Below are positions 8,719 through 14,497 of a DNA stretch of 15,220 nucleotides, piece after piece (the first letter of the stretch is position 1; each line of letters opens with the position of its first letter). This DNA comes from Desulfobulbaceae bacterium UBA2262 (GTDB lineage: Bacteria; Desulfobacterota; Desulfobulbia; Desulfobulbales; Desulfurivibrionaceae). Location: NCBI GenBank assembly GCA_002347185.1, contig DDXK01000031.1, positions 20,085-35,304 of the forward strand, read 5' to 3'. The notes beneath the pieces were generated by a model. It was not told the origin of the DNA and did no database searches. It saw only the letters and a program-made list of their open reading frames with translations. A program made the translations under genes and the position numbers.

Positions 8719-9101
8719 TCGCCGCCCTTTTGCTGCGCAAGGGCGCGGTAAATGACCTGTTTCAGCTCGTCCAGGCGGAAAGGCTTGGCCAGAAATTCGA
8801 AAACGCCCTGCTCCTGGGCGAGCTCCGCCGTCTCCGGCGAGGCGTAGCCGGTGATGATGATCACCTGGGTGCGGGGGTTCATGCTCCTTACCCGCCGCAG
8901 CACCTCCATGCCGTCCATGCCTTCCATTTTCAGATCGGTGACCACGACATCAAAGGGCTTTTCCGCCATGGCGTTCATGGCCGGCGCCGCCTCGGTGTAT
9001 GTTTCGATCTCAAAGCCGATCTTGCTGAATACCTGCTTGAGGCGCTTGCCGACGATGGCCTCGTCGTCCACCACCAGAAGCCGGCAGATTTCCTGAGTCA
9101 T
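8715..9101 (-). CDS. Single-domain response regulator (receiver only)
   Basis: This 128-aa CheY-like receiver has no output domain. The acidic pocket D12-D13, phospho-acceptor D56 in VVTDLKM, T84 in IIITGYAS and K106 in FLAKPF are all present, so it should accept phosphate. The sequence resembles receivers that head sigma-54 activators, but the protein stops after the final receiver helix, so its output must be by protein contact or phosphorelay. AAGGAG lies 8 bp before the ATG, giving a clear start. It overlaps the histidine kinase by 4 bp (translational coupling) and follows dikinase-like protein 1 by 45 bp. Candidate targets are the neighbouring dikinase-like proteins or the upstream sigma-54 activator; this is an inference from position only. 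Confidence 0.93.
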   Translation of the reverse strand: MTQEICRLLVVDDEAIVGKRLKQVFSKIGFEIETYTEAAPAMNAMAEKPFDVVVTDLKMEGMDGMEVLRRVRSMNPRTQVIIITGYASPETAELAQEQGVFEFLAKPFRLDELKQVIYRALAQQKGGE

Positions 9102-9146
9102 GTTCTGGTTCTCCTTGCCGGAAAAAGTTCTTTACGCATTCGCATT

Positions 9147-11753
9147 CTAATACCCTCCTTCTCTGGCGACAATCCCGTAATCGCCCATGAGGAAGGCTTC
9201 GCTGTAGCGGGACACCGCTGCCTCGTCCGCCATCTGCACATCGAGCTGGCGGGTGAAGCCGACCAGCCGGCCGAGGATGTCCAGGGTGCGTTCCATCTCG
9301 CTCTGCACCAGATTGCCGGTGCGGGCGATGACCAGGTCGCCCCGGGTGCGCACGCTGAAGTCAAAGGCTTCGAGGATGGAGGAAATGAGGCTTGCCCGGC
9401 GCGAGCGCTTGGCAATGTCCGTGGCCCCGCCCAGGAAACGGAAATAGATGTGGTTGTCCCGCTCCACCTCGTGGCAGAAGGCGTCGATGATGTTGAAATG
9501 GTAGCCGAAGCGGAAGCAGAGGTTGACGTAGCTGTCGCTGATGATGGCGATGTTGTGGCCGGTGTACTGGCCGGACAGGGCGTCCCGCGGGGTGGAAAGC
9601 ATGCTGTGCATCAGGTCGGCGAAGCTCACCGGCATGCCCACCTGGTGCCAGGCCCCGGGAAAGAGCATGCCCTGCAGGATGGCGCGGAAGGGCTTGGAGC
9701 GGATGGCGGAGAAGGGTATGTTGTCCGCAGGCGCATCCTCGGCGAAGCCGCCGCCGATGTCGATGGCAAGGATGCCTGCCTGGATGGGCAGAGCCAGGTG
9801 CCTGGCCAGCTTTTTCTGGCCGTGCAGGCAGCGTTCGTCCCGGCCGATCTCCACCAGATCGAGGACAGCGGTTTCGTGGATGAAGCGCAGCAGGTCATGG
9901 AAGGTTTTGCAGCCCTCCGGCCTGAACTCCTGCATCAGAGGGTCCACCAGGTTGAGGCGGGAGACCTCGTGGATAATCCGGCGCAGCATCCTGAATTCCG
10001 GCGCCATCTGCACATTCATCGCCGTGGCCGCCTGGTAGGTGAGGAGCTCCGTGACCCTGCCCCGGTAAATGCAGCGGTCCTCGGCGTCCACCGTGATTTC
10101 CTCGCCGTCCGCCACCATGGTGTAGATGCCGGGCACCCCGACCAGGCAGGGCACCTTGAACTCGCGGCAGAGGGTGGACATGTGGCTCACCGGCGTGCCC
10201 ACCTCGGTGACGATGGCGGCCGCCTTCTGCATGACCTGAATATACTGCGAGGAGTCGCGCAGGCTCACCAGGACCGCCCCCTCGGGAAAACGCTTGAGAT
10301 CGGCCAGGGTCTCCACCTTAAAGACAGGCCCGGCGCCGATGCCCTGCTGGGCGATGCGGCCGGCCCCTTCGGCAAGACGGGGATAGGTGCTCAGTTTTTC
10401 TGAAAGCGGCTTTTTCTCCTGATTCCGCTCCGTAAGGAGAAGCGGCCTGGCCTGGAGGATGGAGAGCTCCCCGTTCTCATCCACGGTCCATTCGATATCC
10501 TGGGGCCGCTTGAAAAAGGCTTCCAGGTGAACGGCGATCCGGGCAAGTTCCAGGAGTTTTTCTTCCGGCAGGCAGGGTTCGCCGGCCTTTGCAGGCGCAA
10601 CCCCAGCCGCGGCGAGGCCGCCTTCGGGGCCGGCGGCAAAGAAGGCCTGATCCTTGACGGCCAGGGTGCTCTCAATGAGTTGCGGATTTTCCCCTTTTTT
10701 GATGCGGAACAGGTCGGTGGGCACCTGTCCTTCCACCACCGCCTGCCCCTGCCCGAAAGCGCCCACCACCAGCATGATCTGCCGGCCCGGCGCCATGGTG
10801 TCTTCCGTATAGATGATGCCGCTGGCCCGGGCGCTCACCATGCGCTGGCAGCAGGCGGCAATGGAAAGAGGGCCGCCTTCCGGAAAGACCTGCCGCCGGT
10901 AGCGCAGGGCCTTGGCCCCGAAAAGGCTGGCGGTTACAGCCAGGTAGGCGGCAAAGACCGCGTTGGGCGTCGGCAACACCTGGAGTTCGGAATGGAACTG
11001 GCCGGCAAAGGAGAAATCCATGTCCTCTTCCTGGGCGCTGCTGCGCACGGCCAGAAAAAGAGGGGCGGAGCTCGTTTCAGCCAGCCGGGACAGGTGCGCT
11101 TCCAAAGTGACGAGGAAGCCTGGCGGTGCGCTGGCGACGAGCATGCGCTGCTCCAGAGAGGCGCGCAGCGCCTCCAGCTCCTTTTCCTGGTCGTCGCCGG
11201 CAGCAGCCAGCTTTTCGAAGCGGGCAAAGTCCGCGCGCAGGTCGTTGTGGTCGATCAGGTCGTGGAAGAGGCGGGTGGTGATGACAAAGCCTTCCGGCAC
11301 CATGACCTGCGGGTTGGCCATCAGTTCGGAAAGATGCGCGGCCTTGCCGCCGATCAGCGGCCAATCCCGGGAGCTGATCTCGCTCAGCCAGAGGATCGGG
11401 GGGCCTTCCCTGTCGTCACGATGGGAAGCGATGGCCCGTACCCTCGCTTCCAGGCCGGCGAAGATCGGGGTAAGGGAGGTCCAGCGATTTTCCGTGAGGG
11501 TATTGATGGCGGCAATGGAACGGTGCATGGCCCCGATCAGCTCTTCGACGATGGAGTCCACGTAGCGCTGATCGAAAAGGTATTCCCCGGAAAGCTTTTC
11601 GCCCATGTCGGCGATGAGCTCCAGGGCCTGGTTGTTGGCCTTGAGCACGGCACGGAATTGCGAAAAGACCAGGGAGATCGGCCGGCAGTGAGCGGCCGAT
11701 CCCCTCCTTTGCCAGGGCAGGGGGAGTTTTTTCAGCCCACTGAACAGCGACAT
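9147..11753 (-). CDS. PEP/pyruvate-dikinase-like protein 1 (ATP-grasp + phospho-His domain)
   Basis: This paralogue is 868 aa from the ATG at 11751-11753. It has a helical N-terminus (1-115), a PEP/pyruvate-binding ATP-grasp domain (about 130-438; loop GGKAAHLSEL, AVRSSA with R237, SFAGQ, and the end motif QDIEWT...ILQARP), and a swivel domain (about 465-565) with presumed phospho-His524 in GTPVSHMSTLCRE. The shared C-terminal domain (about 580-868) has CKTFHDLLRFIHE (615-627), AIDIGGG (663-669), YHFNIIDAF and IYFRFLGG. The reading frame stays open upstream to 11939, but that extension has unrelated composition, crosses the terminator and overlaps the previous gene. Homology to the sister N-termini (KANNQALELI matching SLNNAVLEKI) supports starting at MSLFSG; an ATG at 11768 is also possible. 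The ribosome site is weak at both. It lies 45 bp before the receiver gene. Confidence 0.85.
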   Translation of the reverse strand: MSLFSGLKKLPLPWQRRGSAAHCRPISLVFSQFRAVLKANNQALELIADMGEKLSGEYLFDQRYVDSIVEELIGAMHRSIAAINTLTENRWTSLTPIFAGLEARVRAIASHRDDREGPPILWLSEISSRDWPLIGGKAAHLSELMANPQVMVPEGFVITTRLFHDLIDHNDLRADFARFEKLAAAGDDQEKELEALRASLEQRMLVASAPPGFLVTLEAHLSRLAETSSAPLFLAVRSSAQEEDMDFSFAGQFHSELQVLPTPNAVFAAYLAVTASLFGAKALRYRRQVFPEGGPLSIAACCQRMVSARASGIIYTEDTMAPGRQIMLVVGAFGQGQAVVEGQVPTDLFRIKKGENPQLIESTLAVKDQAFFAAGPEGGLAAAGVAPAKAGEPCLPEEKLLELARIAVHLEAFFKRPQDIEWTVDENGELSILQARPLLLTERNQEKKPLSEKLSTYPRLAEGAGRIAQQGIGAGPVFKVETLADLKRFPEGAVLVSLRDSSQYIQVMQKAAAIVTEVGTPVSHMSTLCREFKVPCLVGVPGIYTMVADGEEITVDAEDRCIYRGRVTELLTYQAATAMNVQMAPEFRMLRRIIHEVSRLNLVDPLMQEFRPEGCKTFHDLLRFIHETAVLDLVEIGRDERCLHGQKKLARHLALPIQAGILAIDIGGGFAEDAPADNIPFSAIRSKPFRAILQGMLFPGAWHQVGMPVSFADLMHSMLSTPRDALSGQYTGHNIAIISDSYVNLCFRFGYHFNIIDAFCHEVERDNHIYFRFLGGATDIAKRSRRASLISSILEAFDFSVRTRGDLVIARTGNLVQSEMERTLDILGRLVGFTRQLDVQMADEAAVSRYSEAFLMGDYGIVAREGGY

Positions 11754-11806
11754 CGTTTCTTCACCCATCCCCAGAGGAGGATCTCTGACTATGCACAACA
11801 GCAGAC

Positions 11807-11848
11807 AAAAACGGACGCACAGGGCAGGATAATGCGACTGTGCGTCCG
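11807..11848 (-). terminator. Rho-independent terminator after the TIGR02186-like gene
   Basis: An 11-bp perfect inverted repeat (CGGACGCACAG at 11812-11822 with CTGTGCGTCCG at 11838-11848) is separated by a 15-nt loop. On the minus strand it is followed directly by five T residues (A tract at 11807-11811). It sits 48 bp beyond the TIGR02186-like stop and about 54 bp before the start of dikinase-like protein 1. The T tract is short, so partial readthrough is possible. The plus-strand direction has no T tract. Confidence 0.75.
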
Positions 11849-11895
11849 GAGGCAATAGCGTAGTAAGCGTCAGCGCCTGCCAGAAGCAACGGCGG

Positions 11896-12690
11896 TCAAT
11901 GTGCGCCGCCGCCCTTCTTGAAGATGGCGCCCACGGCAAAACCGGCGACCACGGCGACGATTACCGCCATTATCCCATAAAGAAGAGACTGCTCAAGCGC
12001 CATTTTCGACAAGGCCGCGGCAGTGCCCACCCGCTTGACCTCGAAGGAGGTGGCGGCAGTGTCCACCACCTTGCCGCTGTTCACAGCGAGCAGCTCGACC
12101 TTGTAGGTGCCTGGTTGCGCCTGGTAGGGCCAGTCGACCACGATCTTGAAGGTGTTGCCGTTTTCGCCGTGCTGGCGGGTTATGGTCCCCTCCTTGATGC
12201 CGTATATAGCTTCCTTTTCCTTGAGGCGGATGAACTGGTCAAACCATTTATCATGGTCAACCGGTTCGCCTTTCAGATCCTCGATGGAAACCGCCTTGCC
12301 CAGAGCCTCATAGCCGAGCCGATACTCTGCAAGGCTGGCATCGTCCAGGATGCGCTGGAGGTCGGCGGTGGTGTTGAGCAGGTATACTCCGGGCACGCCC
12401 TTGAATTCCAGGGTGCCATTCTTCATCCAGACCAGGCCGGCCGCCTTGCCGTAGCGCTTCATGGCGGTGTCGCGCGGTTCGGTGCTGATCTTCAGCACCA
12501 GATCGTCACTGGCCGCGCTCTGGCCGCTGATGGTCAGCTTGGCGCCATGGTAGGACATGGTGATCTCTACTTCCCTGGGGCTGACCTCGGCGGTCAGAGC
12601 CTGGGAAGTAGAGGCGGAAAAGGCGATCAGGCCGAGAAGGGCGGCGGCTACGGCCCCCCACTGTTTCATACGGTTCATTATGGTTTTCAT
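11896..12690 (-). CDS. TIGR02186/Alph_Pro_TM-like exported membrane protein
   Basis: This 264-aa protein has an N-terminal signal peptide (about 1-31, cleavage predicted after TSQA), an extracytoplasmic beta-rich body and one C-terminal membrane helix (about 238-257) followed by KKGGGAH. The body resembles the TIGR02186 family in the 'V.I...Y.G..L.I.G' opening, the LVWMKNGTLEFKGVPGVYLL segment and a later LLAVNSG strand. That family was described chiefly from Alphaproteobacteria, where it is often paired with a TSUP permease, as here. Its function is unknown; an accessory role in anion export is an inference. The start at 12690 is preferred over an in-frame ATG at 12732, because the later one gives a proper signal peptide and has GGGAGG 8 bp upstream. 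It begins 1 bp after the permease stop. Confidence 0.72.
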   Translation of the reverse strand: MKTIMNRMKQWGAVAAALLGLIAFSASTSQALTAEVSPREVEITMSYHGAKLTISGQSAASDDLVLKISTEPRDTAMKRYGKAAGLVWMKNGTLEFKGVPGVYLLNTTADLQRILDDASLAEYRLGYEALGKAVSIEDLKGEPVDHDKWFDQFIRLKEKEAIYGIKEGTITRQHGENGNTFKIVVDWPYQAQPGTYKVELLAVNSGKVVDTAATSFEVKRVGTAAALSKMALEQSLLYGIMAVIVAVVAGFAVGAIFKKGGGAH

Positions 12691-12691
12691 T

Positions 12692-13618
12692 TTAGTGACC
12701 TCCCGCATAGGCAAGAAGGAGAGAAGGCTCAAGTACCAGTTCGAGAACGATCTTTACGGTTACGGCGAGCACGATCATGGCGAGCAGGATCTTCAGCTGG
12801 TCGCCATGGAGCTTCTTGCCCAACGCCGTGCCGATCTGGGCGCCGAATACCGAGCCGATCAGGAGCAGGAGGGCCAGGAAAAAGTCCACGGTATGGTTCT
12901 GGTGGGCCTGGAGAATGGTGACCTCGATGCAGGTGAAGAGCACCTGGAAGAGGCCGGTGCCGACCACCACATGCATGGGCATGCGGAGCAGGTAGATCAT
13001 TACCGGCACCATGATGAAGCCGCCGCCCACCCCCATGATCGCGGCGAGGACGCCGACGAAAACGCCAAGGACCAGGGGGACGATGGCGGATTGGGTGATG
13101 CCGGATTTCTCGAAATGGGTCTGCAGGGGCAGGGAGGACAGAAAGCCGCCTTTTTTTGCGGGCGCGGCCGCTGCCGCCTTGGCTGCGGGAGCCTGCTTGT
13201 TTTTCTTGAGCGCGGCAAGGCTCTCAAAGAACATGAAGCTGCCCACCCCGCCCAGCATGAGCACATAGGTCATCTTGATCAGGAAGTCGGCGCCGCCGGC
13301 AGCCCGCAGGATCTTGATTATCTGCACGCCCACCGCGCCGCCGGCAAAACCGCCGAGGGTCAGCAGGATTCCCATCTTGGCGTCGACGTTGCCCAGCCGC
13401 CAGTGGGAGAAGCAGCCGGATGCCGAGGCAGCCACGATCTGGTTGGCGTCGGTTGCGGCGGCGATGGTCGGCGGGATGCCGATCATCATCAGCAGCGGGG
13501 TCATGAGAAAGCCTCCACCCACGCCGAAGAGGCCGGACAGAAGCCCGACCGCAAGTCCCAAGCCCACCACCACCAGATAATTGACGCTGGTGAGGGCTAT
13601 TGGCAGGTACATGTACAT
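12692..13618 (-). CDS. TSUP-family (TauE/SafE) membrane permease
   Basis: This 308-aa integral membrane protein belongs to the TSUP/TauE-SafE family, whose characterised members export or import sulfur-containing anions such as sulfite, sulfoacetate or thiosulfate. Two inverted halves each begin with the family motif: GLFGVGGGFLMTP (about 29-41) and IMGVGGGFIMVP (about 194-205). About eight hydrophobic helices are evident. The halves are joined by a cytoplasmic Lys/Ala/Pro-rich linker (about 137-160) that is longer and more low-complexity than usual. AAGGAGG is 5 bp before the first ATG, which favours 13618 over the second ATG two codons later. It follows the stress-like gene by 103 bp and abuts the TIGR02186-like gene. 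The substrate cannot be read from sequence. Confidence 0.9.
   Translation of the reverse strand: MYMYLPIALTSVNYLVVVGLGLAVGLLSGLFGVGGGFLMTPLLMMIGIPPTIAAATDANQIVAASASGCFSHWRLGNVDAKMGILLTLGGFAGGAVGVQIIKILRAAGGADFLIKMTYVLMLGGVGSFMFFESLAALKKNKQAPAAKAAAAAPAKKGGFLSSLPLQTHFEKSGITQSAIVPLVLGVFVGVLAAIMGVGGGFIMVPVMIYLLRMPMHVVVGTGLFQVLFTCIEVTILQAHQNHTVDFFLALLLLIGSVFGAQIGTALGKKLHGDQLKILLAMIVLAVTVKIVLELVLEPSLLLAYAGGH
12699..12704 (-). promoter_or_regulatory. Ribosome binding site deciding the TIGR02186-like start
   Basis: GGGAGG on the minus strand lies 8 bp before the ATG at 12688-12690, inside the last codons of the permease gene. It supports the shorter protein with an intact signal peptide over the start 42 bp upstream. 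Confidence 0.75.
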
Positions 13619-13623
13619 TTTTT

Positions 13624-13630
13624 CCTCCTT
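13624..13630 (-). promoter_or_regulatory. Strong ribosome binding site of the TSUP gene
   Basis: AAGGAGG on the minus strand lies 5 bp before the first ATG of the permease. It fixes the start at 13618; the second in-frame ATG (13612) would be 11 bp away. Confidence 0.8.
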
Positions 13631-13672
13631 TCACACTTTTTTGTTGGGTTTTAAAGTATGGGTAAACTCTGT

Positions 13673-13702
13673 GCCGGCGCCGTGAGAAAGCACGATGCCG
13701 GC
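13673..13702 (-). other. Hairpin between stress-like and TSUP genes
   Basis: GCCGGC-AT-CGTG on one side and CACG-GC-GCCGGC on the other can pair around a 6-nt loop (13685-13690) with a 2x2 internal mismatch. It lies 20 bp past the stress-like stop. No T tract follows on the minus strand, so it is more likely an mRNA stability or partial-pause element than a terminator. The outer GCCGGC is self-complementary, which raises the chance of a coincidental stem in GC-rich DNA. Confidence 0.4.
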
Positions 13703-13721
13703 GGGTTTCACTGCATTCGGG

Positions 13722-14210
13722 TCATGGTTCGGCGCCGGGCCGGTCCCGAGTTGGCCGGATCTCCCCGTCCCGGGGCTGGATGATCACCGACCAGAACGGC
13801 GGCAGACAGCAGTCCCGCCTGCCGGAAAGGCGCCGCCGCAACCGCTTCAGCCAGGCGGTTTTCCGCGTCACCGTCTTCTGGTCCCCCGCGCCCAGGATGA
13901 GGCAGAAAATGCGGTATTCGCAGAGAAAGCGCAGCAGCGGTTCGTCGGCCAGGCTCTCCAGCAGGTGGATGTGGACGGTGACCTTTTCCGCGCCGCCAAA
14001 CAGGCCGGCCAGGGCGGCGAGTTGGCCCTTCCAGCCCTGCTGCTCCGTTTGCCTCTCCTCCCCGGCATCGTTGCGCTGGCCTTGCTGCCCCTGTTCCAGA
14101 AAAACCGCATGCACCACCCCGGTGGTGCGCCTTGCAAGCTCGATGGAATGGAGGGCGGCGGAAAGATCGGCAGAGGAGCCCCTCAGGAGAAGAGCAATCC
14201 CTGAATTCAT
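13722..14210 (-). CDS. Degenerate universal-stress-protein-like protein
   Basis: This is a 162-aa cytoplasmic protein. The order of predicted elements resembles a UspA (Rossmann-like) fold: strand GIALLLRGS at 4-12, helix, strand GVVHAVFLEQ, a Gln/Glu-rich linker (about 41-60), helix, strand KVTVHIHLLES, helix DEPLLRFLCEYR, strand CLILGAGDQ and a last strand FWSVII. The normal USP nucleotide motif (G-x2-G-x9-G-S/T) is not recognisable after the fourth strand; a basic stretch RLRRRLSGRR stands there instead. It probably does not bind ATP in the standard way. AGGAG lies about 7 bp before the ATG. It is the first gene behind the sigma-54 promoter and precedes the permease by 103 bp. The family call is tentative, but the gene itself is well supported by start signals and context. 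Confidence 0.6.
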   Translation of the reverse strand: MNSGIALLLRGSSADLSAALHSIELARRTTGVVHAVFLEQGQQGQRNDAGEERQTEQQGWKGQLAALAGLFGGAEKVTVHIHLLESLADEPLLRFLCEYRIFCLILGAGDQKTVTRKTAWLKRLRRRLSGRRDCCLPPFWSVIIQPRDGEIRPTRDRPGAEP

Positions 14211-14275
14211 GGTTGCTCCTGTATTCCATGTTCCGATACCGGTGGTCGCGGCATCATGACCGTTGCCGCCCCCAT

Positions 14276-14293
14276 AAGCATCGATCGTGCCAA
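14276..14293 (-). promoter_or_regulatory. Sigma-54 (-24/-12) promoter
   Basis: On the minus strand TTGGCACGATCGATGCTT matches the RpoN consensus TTGGCACG-N4-TTGCT with one mismatch. GG (14290-14291) and GC (14278-14279) are separated by the canonical 10 bp. Transcription would start near 14266, giving a leader of about 56 nt before the stress-like ATG at 14210. A sigma-54 activator gene lies just upstream, which strengthens the call. Confidence 0.8.
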
Positions 14294-14309
14294 GATTGGT
14301 ATCTTGCTG

Positions 14310-14328
14310 AATTAACGCGTTTAACGCG
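14310..14328. repeat. TTAACGCG direct repeat, possible IHF-type site
   Basis: TTAACGCG occurs twice in tandem (14312-14319 and 14321-14328) with a 9-bp period. AATTAACGCGTTT at 14310-14322 matches 7 of 9 defined positions of the IHF consensus WATCAA-N4-TTR. It lies between the sigma-54 promoter and the presumed activator sites, where IHF-bent DNA is usual. The match is imperfect, so the role is speculative. Confidence 0.3.
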
Positions 14329-14359
14329 AATTCGTTCCTGCGGGGGCGGCTAGTGGTCT

Positions 14360-14374
14360 GTTCAAAGCTGAAAC
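14360..14374. promoter_or_regulatory. Candidate activator site C (proximal)
   Basis: This contains GTTCAAAGCTGAAAC, an imperfect form of GTTTCA-N3-TGAAAC, and overlaps a perfect palindrome AAGCTG-AAA-CAGCTT (14365-14379). It shares the 8-mer TGAAACAG and the 11-mer GCTGAAACAGC with the distal site. Its centre is about 100 bp upstream of the predicted start of transcription. Confidence 0.5.
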
Positions 14375-14407
14375 AGCTTGTCGAGAACTGCTTGAAATAA
14401 AAGAGTT

Positions 14408-14420
14408 TTTCAGATTGAAA
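14408..14420. promoter_or_regulatory. Candidate activator site A
   Basis: TTTCA-GAT-TGAAA is a perfect palindrome with 5-bp arms, followed by CAG to complete the repeated 8-mer TGAAACAG (14416-14423). Its centre is 19 bp from site B, close to two helical turns. Confidence 0.5.
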
Positions 14421-14425
14421 CAGTG

Positions 14426-14440
14426 GTTTCAGGCTGAAAC
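14426..14440. promoter_or_regulatory. Candidate activator site B (best match)
   Basis: GTTTCA-GGC-TGAAAC is a perfect palindrome with 6-bp arms. It overlaps a second palindrome GGCTG-AAA-CAGCC (14432-14444). It lies about 167 bp upstream of the predicted sigma-54 start, a typical enhancer distance for an NtrC-family activator. Confidence 0.55.
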
Positions 14441-14497
14441 AGCCAGGGGGCGGAAGGGGGGAAAAAGGGGGGGAGGCGGAGCTTTTTTACCGAGGCA

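Noticed and set aside
8730..10403. Long plus-strand open frame antisense to the receiver and dikinase-like gene 1
   Set aside because: It is a GC-bias shadow: rich in His/Gly/Asp/Val without any recognisable domain, while the opposite strand encodes complete conserved proteins. The same applies to long plus-strand frames at 5065-6141, 10527-11858 and 12557-13654.
2111..11753. Annotating the three large proteins as PEP synthase (PpsA) or PPDK
   Set aside because: The C-terminal PEP-binding barrel is not seen; a different shared domain takes its place, so the enzyme name would overstate the evidence.
11862..11880. CTGGCAGGCGCTGACGC as a second sigma-54 promoter before the terminator
   Set aside because: The GG-to-GC spacing is 11 rather than 10 bp and the -12 element is poor.
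11754..11939. In-frame N-terminal extension of dikinase-like protein 1 by up to 62 residues
   Set aside because: It would cross the rho-independent terminator, overlap the TIGR02186-like gene by 44 bp, has atypical composition, and has no counterpart in the other two paralogues.
13660..13680. GGCACAGAGTTTACC as a sigma-54 promoter for the TSUP gene
   Set aside because: There is no GC at the -12 position, and the preceding base is C rather than T.
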